Numbered from the stretch's first letter, positions 12,841 to 25,254 are shown. The stretch is 64,000 nucleotides of DNA from Lucifuga dentata (GCA_014773175.1 VXCM01000140.1:212154-276153); one strand, 5' to 3'. Numbers and translations: made by a program. The notes: generated by a model not told the origin, from the letters alone.

Positions 12841-13434
12841 TGGGAGGGAGTGTTATGGCCTGTGGAGCCATTTTAATTGACCTAACATGTTTATCTATAA
12901 TAGTCCTTCAGCCCCTGTAACCTCACAATAAAACATCCCGCTCATTTTTCTGCTGTTTTATCTGCGGAACTTAGTCGTTATCACAACATATGAGCGTCCG
13001 CCAGTATCTTTCATCACGACTACTTCTAATGGCTTTTAAAGTAGTTACCTGCGAAGTCCTGACATTTATTGCCATCATTTTCGTGGCGAGGACTAGCTGG
13101 GCGTAAAGGTCTGCTATCAGGAGGTGACATCATTATGAATTATTGTTTGTGGCCAAGGTGGAAAATTGTTCTTTGTGGCTCTGTTTCCCCTGTGATAAAT
13201 CAACCAGTCACTTTTCACATCTCGGACTCTGAAAGCTGCTGAGTGTAGTACTTTTTATCCCCCCACACACAATGTTTACCCATTTCCTTCTTTCTCTTTG
13301 CTGTTGTGAAAAAGCTTCCTGTATGCTGCTGCTGCCAGAATCTTCCATTTCTCAACCACAGGTCTTCGCTCATTTCTGATTATTACCTTTGGCCTTTGCC
13401 GTTGCTGTTAACATTTTACAGAAGTTTTTACCTG
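12841..13434. other. Spacer between two MITE relics
   Basis: No gene is visible. Because the flanking relics carry complementary ends, this stretch could be the interior of one larger decayed element, but no transposase-like frame remains. Confidence 0.4.
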
Positions 13435-13613
13435 ACAGCAACACTAAACTCTTTCTTTCTTCACTTTTAGCTTTTGATGCGCCAGTGCATCATCTAACAC
13501 TTCTTTTAATTAAGTAAAATCTTAAATGAGGGATTTTACTTGGAAAGGAGTATTTTTCTATTGTGGCACCACTATTTTGCATAAGTAAAAGGTCTGAGTG
13601 CTTCTTCCTCCAA
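13435..13613 (-). mobile_element. Tol2-like hAT MITE relic
   Basis: Carries TTTTACTTGGAAAGGAGTAT and the terminal signature CATAAGTAAAAGGTCTGAG followed by TTCTTCCTCC. This is the common end of the family. Diverged and noncoding. The left boundary is approximate. Confidence 0.55.
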
Positions 13614-13888
13614 TGAATGCTTATCCTCACAGCACTTTAGTTGTGTTGCTGCTCCAGGAATTGGTTCAAAATGAAACAAGTGACAGGAAAATAATTAGAC
13701 AAAGAGAGGCTGTATTCATCAGTTGTTATCTGGTGGTTCTTAACACAGTTCCTAGACTATCTTTTAACATTGGGAGAATAAGAGGTGAAGCAGCACAACT
13801 TTATCCCTGACTAGATCTCCTCTGGTAAAGTAATCCTCTGTGTGGTGGTGGTGAGATAAGGCTCAAACGCTCACTCACAGCCGAGACT

Positions 13889-14021
13889 CCCCCCTCTGCT
13901 ACAGAGCACCCGGGACCCCTCAGAAATCGGCTGTCGCAGAGGCAACAGCAGGGTNCCCCCCTCTGCTACAGAGCACCCGGGACCCCTCAGAAATCGGCTG
14001 TCGCAGAGGCAACAGCAGGGT
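13889..14021. repeat. Identical 66-bp blocks either side of an N (assembly artefact)
   Basis: Positions 13889-13954 and 13956-14021 are identical over 66 bp and separated by a single N at 13955. The block begins with CCCCCCTCTGCTACAG and ends with GGCAACAGCAGGGT. Perfect identity plus the N points to unmerged contig overlap, not a biological duplication. The unit includes GTCGCAGAGGCAAC, which resembles an RFX X-box, so site counts here should be halved. Confidence 0.9.
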
Positions 14022-14104
14022 AAACAGAGGTGATCATCAGTCCTAAGAGCTGGAAGGATGGAGTTAGAGTTAGGAAACTGATCTTCAGCTGACAACACCA
14101 GGGT

Positions 14105-14330
14105 CACATCTGCTTTATGGAGAGAGACATGGTCCAGTGAGGAGGAGGAAGAGTGAGCAGTGCAGGAAGTCCAGAGGTGAAGAAGAAGATTGGAGAGACA
14201 GAAGACAGATGTAGCAAGATGGAGATAAATGAAAGGAGTTGAAGGAAGAAGAAAGGCAAAGGGAAGAAGAGGAAGGAAGAATGAAATAAGATAAGAGAAG
14301 AAACAAGAAAAGTATGACATGCAGGGAAAG
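14105..14330. repeat. Polypurine tract
   Basis: About 225 bp are strongly biased to A and G on the plus strand (GAGGAGGAAGAG, GAAGGAAGAAGAAAGG and similar). The complementary strand yields Leu/Ser-rich frames of 101 and 149 codons that follow from the bias. Such tracts decay from GA microsatellites. Confidence 0.7.
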
Positions 14331-14422
14331 TGAATACATCAGTCCATCCAGACTCATTACAAAGAGCTTAATTAACAACAAAAACCTGTTTCCCATCACC
14401 AACTTTAAATAGAGCGCCACAG

Positions 14423-14448
14423 GTTTTACCTTGATGTTTTACCTTGAT
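14423..14448. repeat. Perfect 13-bp tandem duplication
   Basis: The unit GTTTTACCTTGAT occurs twice in direct succession, probably a replication-slippage duplication. Confidence 0.9.
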
Positions 14449-17195
14449 GTATCACATTTGCGTCTGCTGAGTCGAGGCCCGCAGTGCCAAGCTTTACCTT
14501 CTCTTGCATTCTGATCACTCTGCACCCGATTAGTACTATTAATATTAATAACTTGGCAGCCTCTCTCTCTGCTGATCAGAGCGCTCAGCTGACTGGTTCC
14601 CAGCGTGGTGCCACACCTTGCTGTAGGTGACTGTCAGGTCTGATTATAGGCAGATTAAGGGCTCTCTTTCCTGCTGGTGCTGTTCGACATACCCAGATAA
14701 GCTGCATAAGCAGAGCGTGATTATTCACTGTCAGAGGAAGCAAGTGGTGATGCTGTGTTGTTTGCCTGCACGTTTGATTGCACCAGCCACACTACAAAAC
14801 ATGTCCGTCTAATTTCTAGTTTAATTACACGTGTATAGCTGTGGGTTTCAGGATACAAATTGTAATAGTTTAATAACGTTTTTTTAATTCAACCTGGAAG
14901 TCATTAATCATTTAATGGATGATGAATAGTAACACAGAAAATTTAAACCATCTTACTGACCTCCAATATGTCTGCCTGAGGGTCTCTGAAGTCATTTCAA
15001 AGCCTCATTTTTGCTATACATATGTCCACTTTGATGCCATGTTGATCAAGAGCAGAGAACATGTATGGTCATATGGTAAACAGCATTCAGAGGTCTTTCG
15101 GCTGCATTCAGCACAGTGATGGATCATGGATGGAGGACTGGGAGGGGGTGAAGTGCATCCACCGTCCGCCTTTCAAGTCATTTGTAACGCATTTATTGCT
15201 GAATCAGCCTGCTTGTGCTTTTTCCTTTACGTGTTGCTGCTGCTTCTTCTGTGATTTGTGGTCTGTTCTCAATGGTACAATAAGGAATATAGGCTGGATG
15301 AGGGGATGTTGATCCATGTAATCATCAGTGTGTGTGTGTGTCATGGATTTGTTGTGTAGTTTCCACCTGTGCCTTATTATGGAGAGTCATGGTAACTAAG
15401 AATGGATTTAATTTATACTCTGCATCTTGGGTTATAAACAAAAATGAAAATTGTTGCTCAAAAATAGAGAGAAAATAAAGAGCATTTGTTTTTTTAAATC
15501 AGTACTTTATTAATTTAACAATAAAGTTTCAATTGAGCAGAAGGTTCAATTTAAGCTTTTTACTATAGTAGTCCATTTTTTATCTGCTTGTTGCCGTGGG
15601 TTTTGTACTGCACTTCACCTGCCAATAACTCAGTGTGGGCATGATAATGATGCGTTCTTCCTTGGATTTTTTTGTCAGTGAAGTTTCTATAGACTTTTTT
15701 TTTGTTGTTGATTGTTGTCTATTTAGAAATGACAGTTCTTGCTTCTCTATTTTTATGATTTTGCAGTGAACTATATGACTTCCTGTGTAGCAGGAAGCGG
15801 CCAGTGTTTACAGGAGCAAATAGAAAAGCTTACATGAAGTGGGTACAGGCTGAATTGCTCTTGCTTTATTGCAGTCTGTGATAGAAAAAAGCAAAATGTG
15901 TGAAAAAACGACAGATTATTTGGTTAATACCCATTTCCGAGCAGAATTAGCTCAACTCCACCTGAACTGGACCAGTAATTACAGGAACACTGCCGTGTCG
16001 TGTTGCAGCGGCCAGCGTTAATCATGTGCCATCAAACCCCGGCTCCTCTGAGAGCCAATCAGGTATCAGATTGCTTGGGGAGTAAAGAAAACAAGGCTGA
16101 GCGAGTGAGGTGTCTGGTCGCAATACCCAACCTCATCTGTCTTCTTCTGGGTTGGGGGGGCTACCTGACCTCTGAACCACGAGGGGAGCTGCAGCATCCA
16201 TCATGACATGTTAGGTAATGTGGTTAACTACCTACATCCTCTGTCAGGACCGCAGCTGTGGGAGTTTGTAGGGTGGTTTGTCTCCAGGTAGACGCGTTGA
16301 AGGGAACGATCCTTCTCTCGGCCAGCTTTGACAAAGAGATCGGTACATTATATAGCAGTCTGCAGTGTTTGCAGGTGAAAAATGAGTGTAGTCCATCACT
16401 GGAGCTGTTTTCTCCTCCCTCAGCCCCTGTTGTGCCGCAGCTGCTGACTAATGTGTTAAATGGGTTTTCTAATCTGTGTGTGTATGTGTGTAAAAGTGAA
16501 AGCACAAACTGAGTGAAGTACCTCTCTTTTACATTTGTTTTAACCTGCATGTCTGTGTGGTCATCACTTCCCAGTAATTAACAAATTAACCTTAAACTGC
16601 AGGTCACACAGAAAAGAAAAAAAAATTCTTCATTTCCAATAATGTCTTTTACAATTTAGATACTATACCATATTTCATGGCAAAACTATTACCTCACATG
16701 TTCCGTTTACAAAAAAACAGTAATCTTATCAGTGTCACCTTCCTTCATTAATTTCCATTCCTGTTTTGTAAGGATTTAAATTAACTCCTTCCTTTGTTAT
16801 ATAATCCATTATTATGTGTTTTAACAGCTGGCAGAAACTGAACATAAAAAGAAGCTTATATCCAACCTATTGTTTTGTCAGTGAGTGAACAGAGTAAGAT
16901 TTATTCAGGATACAGTCAGTTGCAGTGTGATGCTACTGTATGCACGGAGGACCTAATTGATTGTGTGCAGTTTCAGTGGCTTAGCATCTGGTGCTCGTGA
17001 TAATCCCCCTTCTGTCCTGCATCAGTCGGACGTATTGACGAAACACTCAGGGCTGTACTGCTACATTTACTTGGCACATTACGCCATTACAGTTATGGGC
17101 AGACAAGTAAGTAGAGACTCTTTACCTGAAGAGGAATCGTTTCTGTGGAGCGAAACAAAACAGGCTGCAGAACGCATCATCACAAGAACAGCAGC
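14449..17195. other. Spacer, no gene seen
   Basis: Contains a short (GT)6 run at 15329-15341 and a G-run at 16154. No conserved domain, repeat family or splice-bounded frame could be supported. The 14500-14640 part is higher in complexity with ATTAATATTAATAA cores and could be regulatory, but the evidence is thin. Confidence 0.45.
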
Positions 17196-17199
17196 GGTA

Positions 17200-17335
17200 A
17201 TATAGTAGTAACTAGTAACTACAGCCGTCAGGTAAATGTAGTGGAGCAGAAGTAGAAAGACTCCTGAAATACTCAAGTAAAATACCAGTACTTCAATTTC
17301 TACCTTAAGTACAGTACTTTAGGAGAGGTATTTAG
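17200..17335 (+). mobile_element. Tol2-like hAT MITE fragment
   Basis: Contains GTCAGGTAAATGTAGTGGAG, GAAATACTCAAGTAAAATAC and CCTTAAGTACAGTACTTTAG in the order typical of the 3' half of the abundant percomorph ACTCAAGTA repeat. The 5' half is missing. Noncoding. Confidence 0.75.
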
Positions 17336-17380
17336 ATCACATCATAGCATATAATTCTATAAATTGCTGTTTTTTGATGC

Positions 17381-17398
17381 ATTATTATTATTATTATT
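17381..17398. repeat. (ATT)6 microsatellite
   Basis: Six perfect ATT units. Confidence 0.9.
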
Positions 17399-17539
17399 CA
17401 AGGACATCTTGTGTTGAAATGTTGCTGAAATAGTATTTAGTCCGGGGAGGATTTTCTGTTTTTGTGTCAATAAACAGCCACCTAAGGCTCTTCAGGAATC
17501 TGACAAACACCACTTAATCTGTGGTGCAAGGACCATTAG

Positions 17540-18180
17540 GACCAGGTATATTGATGGCGCCGCAACGGCACAGCACAGCTTTCCTTGCGCGAGGCAGCAT
17601 CCATGCCGAGAGAACACTTGTTCACTGTGTGTTTCCAATCACATGCCGGCCGTGCTGAGATGCCTAATGGCCTCACACTCAGGAAAACGCCCAGCAGACA
17701 GCGCATGCGCTCGTAGCCAGTCTCCATCCCATTGGGTGCAATTCGGGCAGATGGGATACAGGCACTGGGAAGTGGATTAGGGGAGTTTGAAGGGGAGAGC
17801 GAGGTCAGATACGGTTTGTGTGTGTTTGTGTGTGTGTGTGTGTGTGTGTAGGGGGGTACAGATTCACTGCTGCTTCTGCCCAACCGTGCATTGAACATGC
17901 CATCCAGAGACCCCCTTTTGTGAACTGCCCACACTTCATTAGGATGCCAGGATAATGGCCAACTAGCACGCGCTGTGACACTCCATTTCCTGTGCACCGA
18001 GCTCTCCAACCACGACAGATGTCGACAGTACCACTGCAGCCACTACTTGGGGCCCTCTCCTCTTCCTGCTTGCTTGGCCAAGCCACCGTCCCACCACCAG
18101 GGAAGAAGGCACAGGCAAGCCGGAGCAGTCGTGTACACCAAAAACGGCACCGGTGCCAATCTGAGGGGTGCTTATGGGTT
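17540..18180. other. Higher-GC block with a TG microsatellite; possible regulatory DNA
   Basis: A block with more balanced composition than its surroundings, interrupted by an imperfect TG repeat at 17816-17849. Overlapping frames of 80-157 codons occur on both strands, as expected in GC-richer noncoding DNA. None shows a domain. It may be a conserved noncoding element, but this is untested. Confidence 0.3.
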
Positions 18181-18250
18181 TGGGAGATGTTTGTCTGTTT
18201 TTTTTTGTTTGTTTTGTTTTCACCAGTTTTCTAATGTCCCTTTTGGAGTA

Positions 18251-18704
18251 CACTGTAAAAAAGAAATCTCCCACTGGAAACAAGCAAAACAAATACTACA
18301 GTTCAGGAAAATTTTCTTGTGTTAAATAGAAAATCCAAATTTCAGAACTATTGTCTCCTCTTAAAACTGGTACTAATGACTTACTTTGAAGCCAAGTGAG
18401 CTAAGTTTAAACAAGAGATGGCACCTCAAAGAAAGCAGAACAATTGATAGTTCCACAGCAAGTATGAAATACCTTGTTTTCAAATCATTTTGGGCATTAT
18501 TTATTTCCAATACCACTTTTTTTTTTCTGATCAGCTCTATCTGAAAAATGAACAGAATATCCTACTAAGACATCAACTTCGACTATCTTGCAAAGAGTCT
18601 AATAATGTGGTGTGTATGGTGCTCATTTAGATTATTTTCCTTGGATACAAGAAAATAAGATACAATCTTGAAACAAGATCTGGAGAATTCCTGATTTTGC
18701 AGTG
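18251..18704 (+). mobile_element. CACTG-family DNA transposon, near-complete copy
   Basis: Starts CACTGTAAAAAAGAAATCTC and ends CCTGATTTTGCAGTG, giving short terminal inverted repeats CACTGTAAAA/TTTTGCAGTG. TA flanks both ends, compatible with a 2-bp target duplication. The 454-bp body has no open frame and contains the GAAACAAG motif shared with other copies. It is a non-autonomous element. A CACTA-like or hAT-like origin cannot be decided by eye. Confidence 0.75.
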
Positions 18705-18949
18705 TAAATTACTGATTTACTACTTCAGCACTTGGGATTACAACAGAGCAAAGGATCATTAGGTTTCCCCACCTCACCACCACCATCACCCCCTGTAAAA
18801 TCCAAATGATCTATCTGTAGACAAAACATAAACAGATGTTTCAGTTGCTGTTAGGTGTCCTCATAGGGATGGGGATGAGGGTGGAGGGTGTTCAATGTGT
18901 GTTTGTGCGCGTTGGGGACAATGTTGTTTTAAAAGGTGTTATTATGCTT

Positions 18950-19640
18950 TTGGAGTGTCTGTGGCTGTGACGCACCGGTAATAATGCCAGAGCCTGGATT
19001 TAGAATGCTGTCATGGAAGCATCAGGAGAGGGAGCAGGGGCCGTGGACCGAGGCTAATGGAGGCAAAGCAACCTCCAGATCCTGCCCCTGCTGTCCAAAA
19101 AAAATCAGCTTTTAGAGAGGAAAACACAGCATTTGCGCAACACGACCCATCAATATGAGATGCAATTTAATCCCTCATTTGAATATGCATCCTAGAAAAA
19201 CCCTCCCTCCCTCTCCTCCTCTGTTTTTGAACCCCGACCAGATTTCAGGACCATGGGGCGAGGAAATTGTTGTACATTTCCTGACAAATTGAGTTAAATG
19301 GACATTAAGTAGGGCTTTAAGAAAACAAATGGTCATCTTTATCACAGGTGGACACTGATGGCTTAATGGGGGCCTGCGAGCTGATCGTATCACTGGCTAA
19401 TGGCTTGACAGGATGCATTAAGGTTTTTGTGTAAAGAAGTGGCGAGCGGAGGCAGCCTGGCCAAATGCAGACCTGACAAGTGCTTCGTGTCCCCTTTGTG
19501 TGAGGAAGCAGATGTTTGTGTGTGTATACGGTGGACTGGCAGAGGGAGGCCGGCAGCAGATGCCTGTATCTGTGCCAAGGTTCAGGAATGTACAGACGGT
19601 ACATGTTCAGGGAGAGAGTTAGCAGCCCTAACACTGCCAT
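18950..19640. promoter_or_regulatory. Candidate conserved noncoding block
   Basis: Long repeat-free stretch with patches such as CACCGGTAATAATGCC, GATGCAATTTAATCCC and TTGAATATGCATCC. Frames open by chance on both strands (up to 107 codons) but lack domain features. Enhancer-like from composition; conservation is untested. Confidence 0.25.
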
Positions 19641-19664
19641 AGGTGGCTCCCCAGCTGAACACCC

Positions 19665-19665
19665 N
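19665..19665. other. Single unresolved base
   Basis: An N inside a run of C. It is not flanked by duplicated sequence, so it may be an uncertain homopolymer length or a short contig join. Confidence 0.8.
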
Positions 19666-20089
19666 CCCCCGCTTAACCACCACAGAATGTGACCCCTTTT
19701 ATTTATTCATCTATTAGTTGAATTATTTACTCATTCCATTGCTTGTTTGGCCATTAAATGGCTTGTCTCAAACCATGGAGAGATGGACCATTTACTTCAG
19801 GGACAGATGACCATTCACATCTATTTATTGGTAAAATAAAAGCAAATACTGTAACATTACAGGCCTTAAAAGTGTGATACTGAAAAAGCAAAGAGTTTTA
19901 TTCCAAAGAGACAAAGTAAAAATTCAAAAGAAGCATTGGTAGAATTGTTTTCCACGTCCGCTATTTGAAGCTTCTTCTCCCTGATTCATGTTCTCCTTGC
20001 TATCTAATCTCACTTTATAATGCTTTTGTTATTACACCCATTGAATGAATGCACCTAAGTGTCAGAGCAATAATAAGAAACACCTCAGA
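19666..20089. other. AT-rich spacer
   Basis: No repeat family, exon-like segment or motif cluster was seen. Confidence 0.5.
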
Positions 20090-20095
20090 TGTTGA

Positions 20096-20290
20096 TTATG
20101 AAGCTTCATGTGTAAGGTAGTGATTCACGATGTTGACATTGATAATCCCTCTGAGGTCCTCAGCGGCGTCCAGGAGTTCATTAGAGCTCTCTTGCCATTT
20201 CCCAACATGCTGAAGGATCACAGCATCTCCTCCTGACACCTCCCTGCAGTTTTGACTTATAAAGGGAACTTTTGTTTTTATTGCCCCCCA
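20096..20290 (-). other. Coding-like open segment on the minus strand, unidentified
   Basis: The end of a 95-codon minus-strand frame (reaching 20383) has a mixed, protein-like composition, with phrases such as NELLDAAEDLRG and INVNIVNHYL, and ends at a TAA next to 20096. Codon endings in this part favour C and G more than the surroundings. I do not recognise a family. The upstream splice acceptor would be poor, with no pyrimidine tract. A conserved noncoding element with an accidental frame is at least as likely. Confidence 0.15.
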
Positions 20291-21602
20291 ACACCCAAAC
20301 CCACCCCAAGTCTGTCCTGCTTTAAAAGGAAAGCTCTGCTTTGCAAAGGTACAGCTTGTTTTATTAACATCAAAAGTGCCCACGGGAGACGGCAGTGATC
20401 AAATTCCCCTCTAATTAAAATGAACCGGGGTTGAGAATGTTGTGCTGTTTAATATGTACAGAATGATGCTGATTGCACAAAGTGGTTCCTCCTTTTGTTG
20501 CTGGGGATAATGCTGGCCCCTCTGAGACAGCGACGTGCACAGAATGAGCGCACCTCCAGACGATCCTGGGTGATGTCCTCATTGGCCTCTGATGGGAGTC
20601 TCGTCAGAAGGGGCCAGGAAAGCCTAAGCCTCACCTCACCTTTAATTTGGAGGGTGATTGATGGACTTGGAGGCAATATTGCGCTCCTGTCTAGATCTCC
20701 TATCTCCCCCCCCCTTACGTCCGCCCTTTACCCAGCCCGTGCTGTTTGGCAGCCCTTGCCTTGTCCTCGCCTCCCAGGCCATCTCCAAACTTTCTCATAG
20801 TTCAAGATCACTTTGCACTTCATCCTCTGCTTGTTATGCAAGCATCACCGCTGCTGTGTGACGCTGCTACGCTCTCATTCTTTCTGTTTGGTGTCTTGAG
20901 GTCAAACATGGGTATATGTCATTTTCAAAGCATTCATGTGATGGACTAGAGAAGATTTGTCGAACCTTTCAACAGAGCATGATTTGCATGGCTAACAAGT
21001 CAAATTTCTGTTTTGTCAAATGAACCAAGCATAATAAATGTAATGCTGGTTTGATGCATGTTGTTGAGCAATGATTGGTATGATTCATGATGACTTGACA
21101 ACATGAGATTTTTGGCTTTCAAAACTCACTATAAAAGCTTGAGTTTTCAGTTTAATCGTCACTTGTGACAAAATTCTGAATTTGTTGATAGAATATTAAA
21201 GCTGCTTTTTTTTGGACGTGCCTCTCGCTCTGAGGCTTAAGATTCAGGTTTGGGCTGTGATTATGATGGTGCGGGGTTTGCAGAGAGGTGAGATGAGGGA
21301 TACAAATTCAATTTAGGTGTTTCTGTCGATCAATGACAGCAATCCAACCTTGATCTCAGGTTATGAATACCTGAGCAGGTGTTTCATGTAACGCATACAG
21401 ATCATACACAGCTACAGCTGTGAAAAAGAAATGAAACTCGGTTTGGTGAATTAACTCAGTGAGCAGTGAAGGATTAATCTTGTTTCTTACATTGTTTGTT
21501 CATGAGTGTTATCCATTTGTAGAGTTAAGAACAACATGTGACCCTTAACCCCAACACTGCTGAATTGCTCAAAAAGATAATGCATCGGCTACTGTACATC
21601 TA
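20291..21602. other. Spacer, no gene seen
   Basis: Contains a C-run near 20706-20714 and short unrelated frames. Nothing else can be supported. Confidence 0.45.
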
Positions 21603-21700
21603 CACTGCAAAAATATCTGTCTAAACAAGGCATTTAGTCCATGAAAGTTTGGAAAGTTTTGTAAAGACAGCAAAAAATCCTGTATAGACTTTTTTTAAAC
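21603..21700 (+). mobile_element. CACTG-family DNA transposon, 5' fragment
   Basis: Begins CACTGCAAAAATATCTGTC preceded by TA, matching the family 5' terminus. The right boundary is not identifiable because the sequence grades into AT-rich DNA. Confidence 0.5.
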
Positions 21701-22129
21701 CTACTACTTACCTTTGTTTGTTTGATTTTATCTTTATTATTTGAAGAAAAAAAATCTTATAACCACATAAAAAAATTGTAAACAGCAACAGCTTTACAAA
21801 CTGAGACACTGAGCATTTACACAGACTGGATGTTCTGCATTTTGTTAATAATGCATGATGATTTTCAGGTAACCTTGCTCCAAAATGGATATGCAGAGTA
21901 ATTTTGGAAGCAAACTCTTGGTTTGTGTTTGTGAACATTTGTTAAATGTGCAGCAGATAATCAGCCCACAGCACCACATTTGAGTCTGAGTGGATTCCTG
22001 CAGACTTGAATCCAGACTTTGCTTTTTACAGCCAGCCCACCCTGCTGTCACACACTGGAACAGGTAGCTTGCACTCTATTAAACAAACACTGTGGCCCCT
22101 CACTTTTATTTGACATTTTATTTGGCTGT

Positions 22130-22400
22130 GACAAACGAGCAGCAGTTGGATTATAACATAATTTGTCTCCTCTTTATTACCGGCACAAAGGACACCATTC
22201 ATTAATTATTCTGCCGTTGCCGCTCAACACTAACTGGAAAGGTCCCTCTTTGGACAGATGGCGAGGACAATGTTATTTATATCAATCAGTCCAAAATGTT
22301 CAGCGAGGATTACTATTCCTTGGACCACTTTGATTTATGTCTCTGCACCTCAGCCCATATCCAACCTCACTGGCTCCTGCAGGGACACTTTAATCGAATT
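22130..22400. promoter_or_regulatory. Candidate conserved noncoding element
   Basis: Repeat-free block with CATTCATTAATTATTCTGCC and a run of balanced composition to about 22400. No coding frame. Enhancer-like from motif content; inference only. Confidence 0.3.
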
Positions 22401-22608
22401 GGAATTAAAAACAGACCTATGAGGCAGGCAACGTGTTTCAGCATGTTTATTTATACATCTCGCTTTTCTTTCTTTTTCTTTTTTTCCCCCTCTGGTCTTC
22501 TAAATTAAAGGTACTTGCTGTTTCTTTTTTTCGGAGGAAATATTAGCTTGCAAGGCTATTCTAATTTTTACACTAGGAATTCATGCGGTGCAAGATGGCC
22601 TGTTGCGT

Positions 22609-22648
22609 GGCTGATAGATGATAGATGGGCGAATGGATGGATGAGTTT
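22609..22648. repeat. Degenerate GATA/GATG tetranucleotide repeat
   Basis: GATAGATGATAGATGG followed by GAATGGATGGATGAG, a short imperfect tetranucleotide microsatellite. Confidence 0.7.
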
Positions 22649-23994
22649 ATGTGACGCTTTGGAGGTGAGCTCCACTTGGAACGCCTTCTTAACGGGTGTT
22701 TTTAGTTTAAAATGGAAAAAGCAAGAAAAAATTGCTAAACATCTAAAGTTATAAAAAAATATATATTATTTTTGTATACATTATTGTTTTAGTCTGTGGC
22801 TTCCTCTTTACCTGCCTACTGCTACCTTTTACAGTCTTGTGAGATGTCTACTGCTGTGGGAGTGACTAGTAGTGAGCTAGCTGTGGCTAGCGCACAGAGG
22901 TGGAACTTAGAATGCTAGCATTTAAAGAATGTGGGAAGAAAAGAGTATAAGTTTGCTTGTGGCTTTAGAGAATCGATAACAGCTTGTCAAGATGAGTGAC
23001 AGATGCCGAGGGGAGGTGCAAGTGGGAGGAAAATTGTGGTTCCAATAGAATGTGTACGTGTGTGTTCTCAATAGATGTGTTTCAGAAATCAGCCCAAGCC
23101 TGTTGACCAATGATGGACGGATGTGTAACTATTTCTTTAATGAGCTGTTTAGTCCATGTTTGAGTGTTTTCTCTTCGCCCCTTCTGTGGATCCTTAGCAG
23201 CTAGGATAATGAATTAGGAGCTGCATAACTTGCTTGTTGAGTGCAGAGACAGGCTGGTATGAGTGTGACACTGCCTCTAACATCCCATCATTACCTTTCT
23301 TCTCTGCATGCTAACTAGTCCCACAGCAACGCTAGCTGGGCACTGTGATGTACCCGTCTGTGTGGAAACAGAAAAAATTTTATTTTGTAATGAATACCAT
23401 TTACGGTGTAATTAGTTTTATGCAAACTAGTGAAGATGAAAGCAAAAACTTTATAAATTATGAATCATGTTATAACTTATCAGAGGTGCTTATCATTGAG
23501 TTAACGCACCTCCCTGTTAATTAAAAATGTTCACACAGTCAAAGGAGGGAGATAGTTCACTGGCAAACTCATCAGGTAGCTCTGTCTGAGAGAAAACCAA
23601 TTCTGAACAAAGTCTTTGTTCTTACAGCTCGTGCTTCAAATCTCAGATCACCGTCAGCAGGAGGGTGAGAGAGGTAAATAACAATAAGGATGCGACAGAG
23701 GTGAGAGAGCAAAGGAAACAAAGGCAGGTCCAAGAATGTCCTCCAGCACCAGCAGAAACACGGCTAGAGACAAAAACAGGAATTCAAGAAAGTCTCAACG
23801 AAGCTAATTCAATTAAAAATATTCCCATCAAGCACTATATGCACTAGATTATTAGACTGTTTAAGATAATTGGTTATTGGTAATTCAGTTTGTTTTCCAT
23901 CTAGGAATAGAAACACATCTGAAAAGTGGTTTGGGTGGTTAACATGTTAGAGAATGGATTGATGGATGGTTTTGCCTTTATTCAAGAGTCAGAC
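22649..23994. other. Spacer, no gene seen
   Basis: A segment at 23627-23663 has a strong acceptor-like pyrimidine tract and a GTGAGA donor, but it is only 37 bp and unsupported. Nothing else stands out. Confidence 0.4.
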
Positions 23995-24348
23995 TAATCT
24001 TAAGTTTTCTTAACAAATCATTTTGTCTGTTATCGAGTCCCAAAAGTCATATTCACCACCAATTTCAAGGCATTGTTTGTCGTTTACAGGCTAGGCAGAA
24101 ACATTCAACATTAACTCCTAAAAGGAGCTGAATTTTAAAAAAAAAAAAAAATTGCTAAAGTTTCATTCCTTATAGGAAGCTAAACAGGCTTATGTCAAAT
24201 TATTTTATCTTGTTTTCAGGTCACATGGTGTTTGTTTGCAGCTAAATTTTAATGCTAGTTTTAGAAGTAATATTCACCTACCTAATTAGAAGATACTTGA
24301 TGAGATTACAGACTGTTTTGTTTGTTAGCAGTGAATTATTTTGCAGTG
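23995..24348 (+). mobile_element. CACTG-family DNA transposon relic
   Basis: Contains TTTTGTCTGTTATCGAGTCC, matched by related motifs in the copies at 28.6 and 41.4 kb, an internal poly-A run near 24138, and the 3' terminus TTATTTTGCAGTG. The 5' terminus is degraded. Noncoding. Confidence 0.65.
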
Positions 24349-24479
24349 CATTGCATCAACAGCAGCTCGGTAGACAAAATCATTCTGACACAAGTCATGA
24401 GCTCTAGGTAAAAACCACTCCTCTTTTTCTTTCCTGTGTCTACATTCTTCCAAACATTTGCCCACTGACTAGAAAAATC

Positions 24480-24840
24480 TCCCCAGGGCCCCTGATGTCC
24501 CTGGCTCAGCGCAAGGATGCCCAGGCGCTACAGCAACGCTCATAAAAACTCAGTTCATCAAGACGAGTGTAATTTGCTCCGAACGGAAAGCGCCACAAAA
24601 GGGGGGCGAGCTTGTCAGCGAGACAGGTGGCTGGAGATCTCGCTCTGATACTGAGCGATATGAATAATAGATTCTGCTAAATGTACGCCAGGACCCGGGC
24701 TGTAAACACAGCTGCCTTCCTTTCCCTTCCAAAAGAACAGCTTGGCTGGATGAGAAGCCCGAGCGCTCTGCCTCCACCTGAGGACTGGGGGGTGGAGGTG
24801 GGGGTGATTAACTAATCAAATGCACGGGCTAAATAGGAGA
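24480..24840. promoter_or_regulatory. Candidate conserved noncoding element
   Basis: A GC-richer block inside AT-rich DNA, ending with GGTGATTAACTAATCAAATG. No repeats apart from a short G-run. Not coding. Enhancer identity is inferred from composition. Confidence 0.3.
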
Positions 24841-25254
24841 CAAGGAGAGAAAGAGGAAACAGACAAAGGAGGAAGGAGAGCGAGTGGGGGAGAGGTGTTA
24901 GAAGATTTGCTTTTGTCATTTTTACTGTCTGCAGCTACAAAACAATTTATCTGATTAGTAGGAAACTAATCTAAGCATTTCAGTGATAAAGTTTCTCTGG
25001 TTTAATAGATCCAAGAGAATGAACGTCATTGAGCACAACTCTCCAAACTTTATGCATAAAGACGATGTGTGTATTCAGTAATACAGTTTAAGGGTAAAAT
25101 TAAAATTATTGAAGGTGTGACAGCGATTCAACTTTATGTTCATTTTGGAGGCTGTAGTTAATGGTGGTGATGTGTTTGACTACAGTGCAACATCATCAAT
25201 AATATTTTTTCCGCCCCATTCATGACAGTTTACTATATAGAAATTAGAGGAAAC

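Noticed and set aside
11600..13615. A single larger autonomous Tol2-like element spanning three relics
   Set aside because: No transposase frame or DDE-domain residues are visible between the relics, and separate MITE copies explain the ends equally well.
13871..14320. 149-codon minus-strand frame
   Set aside because: It crosses the N at 13955 and the duplicated 66-bp block, and its Leu/Ser-rich part is the complement of a polypurine tract.
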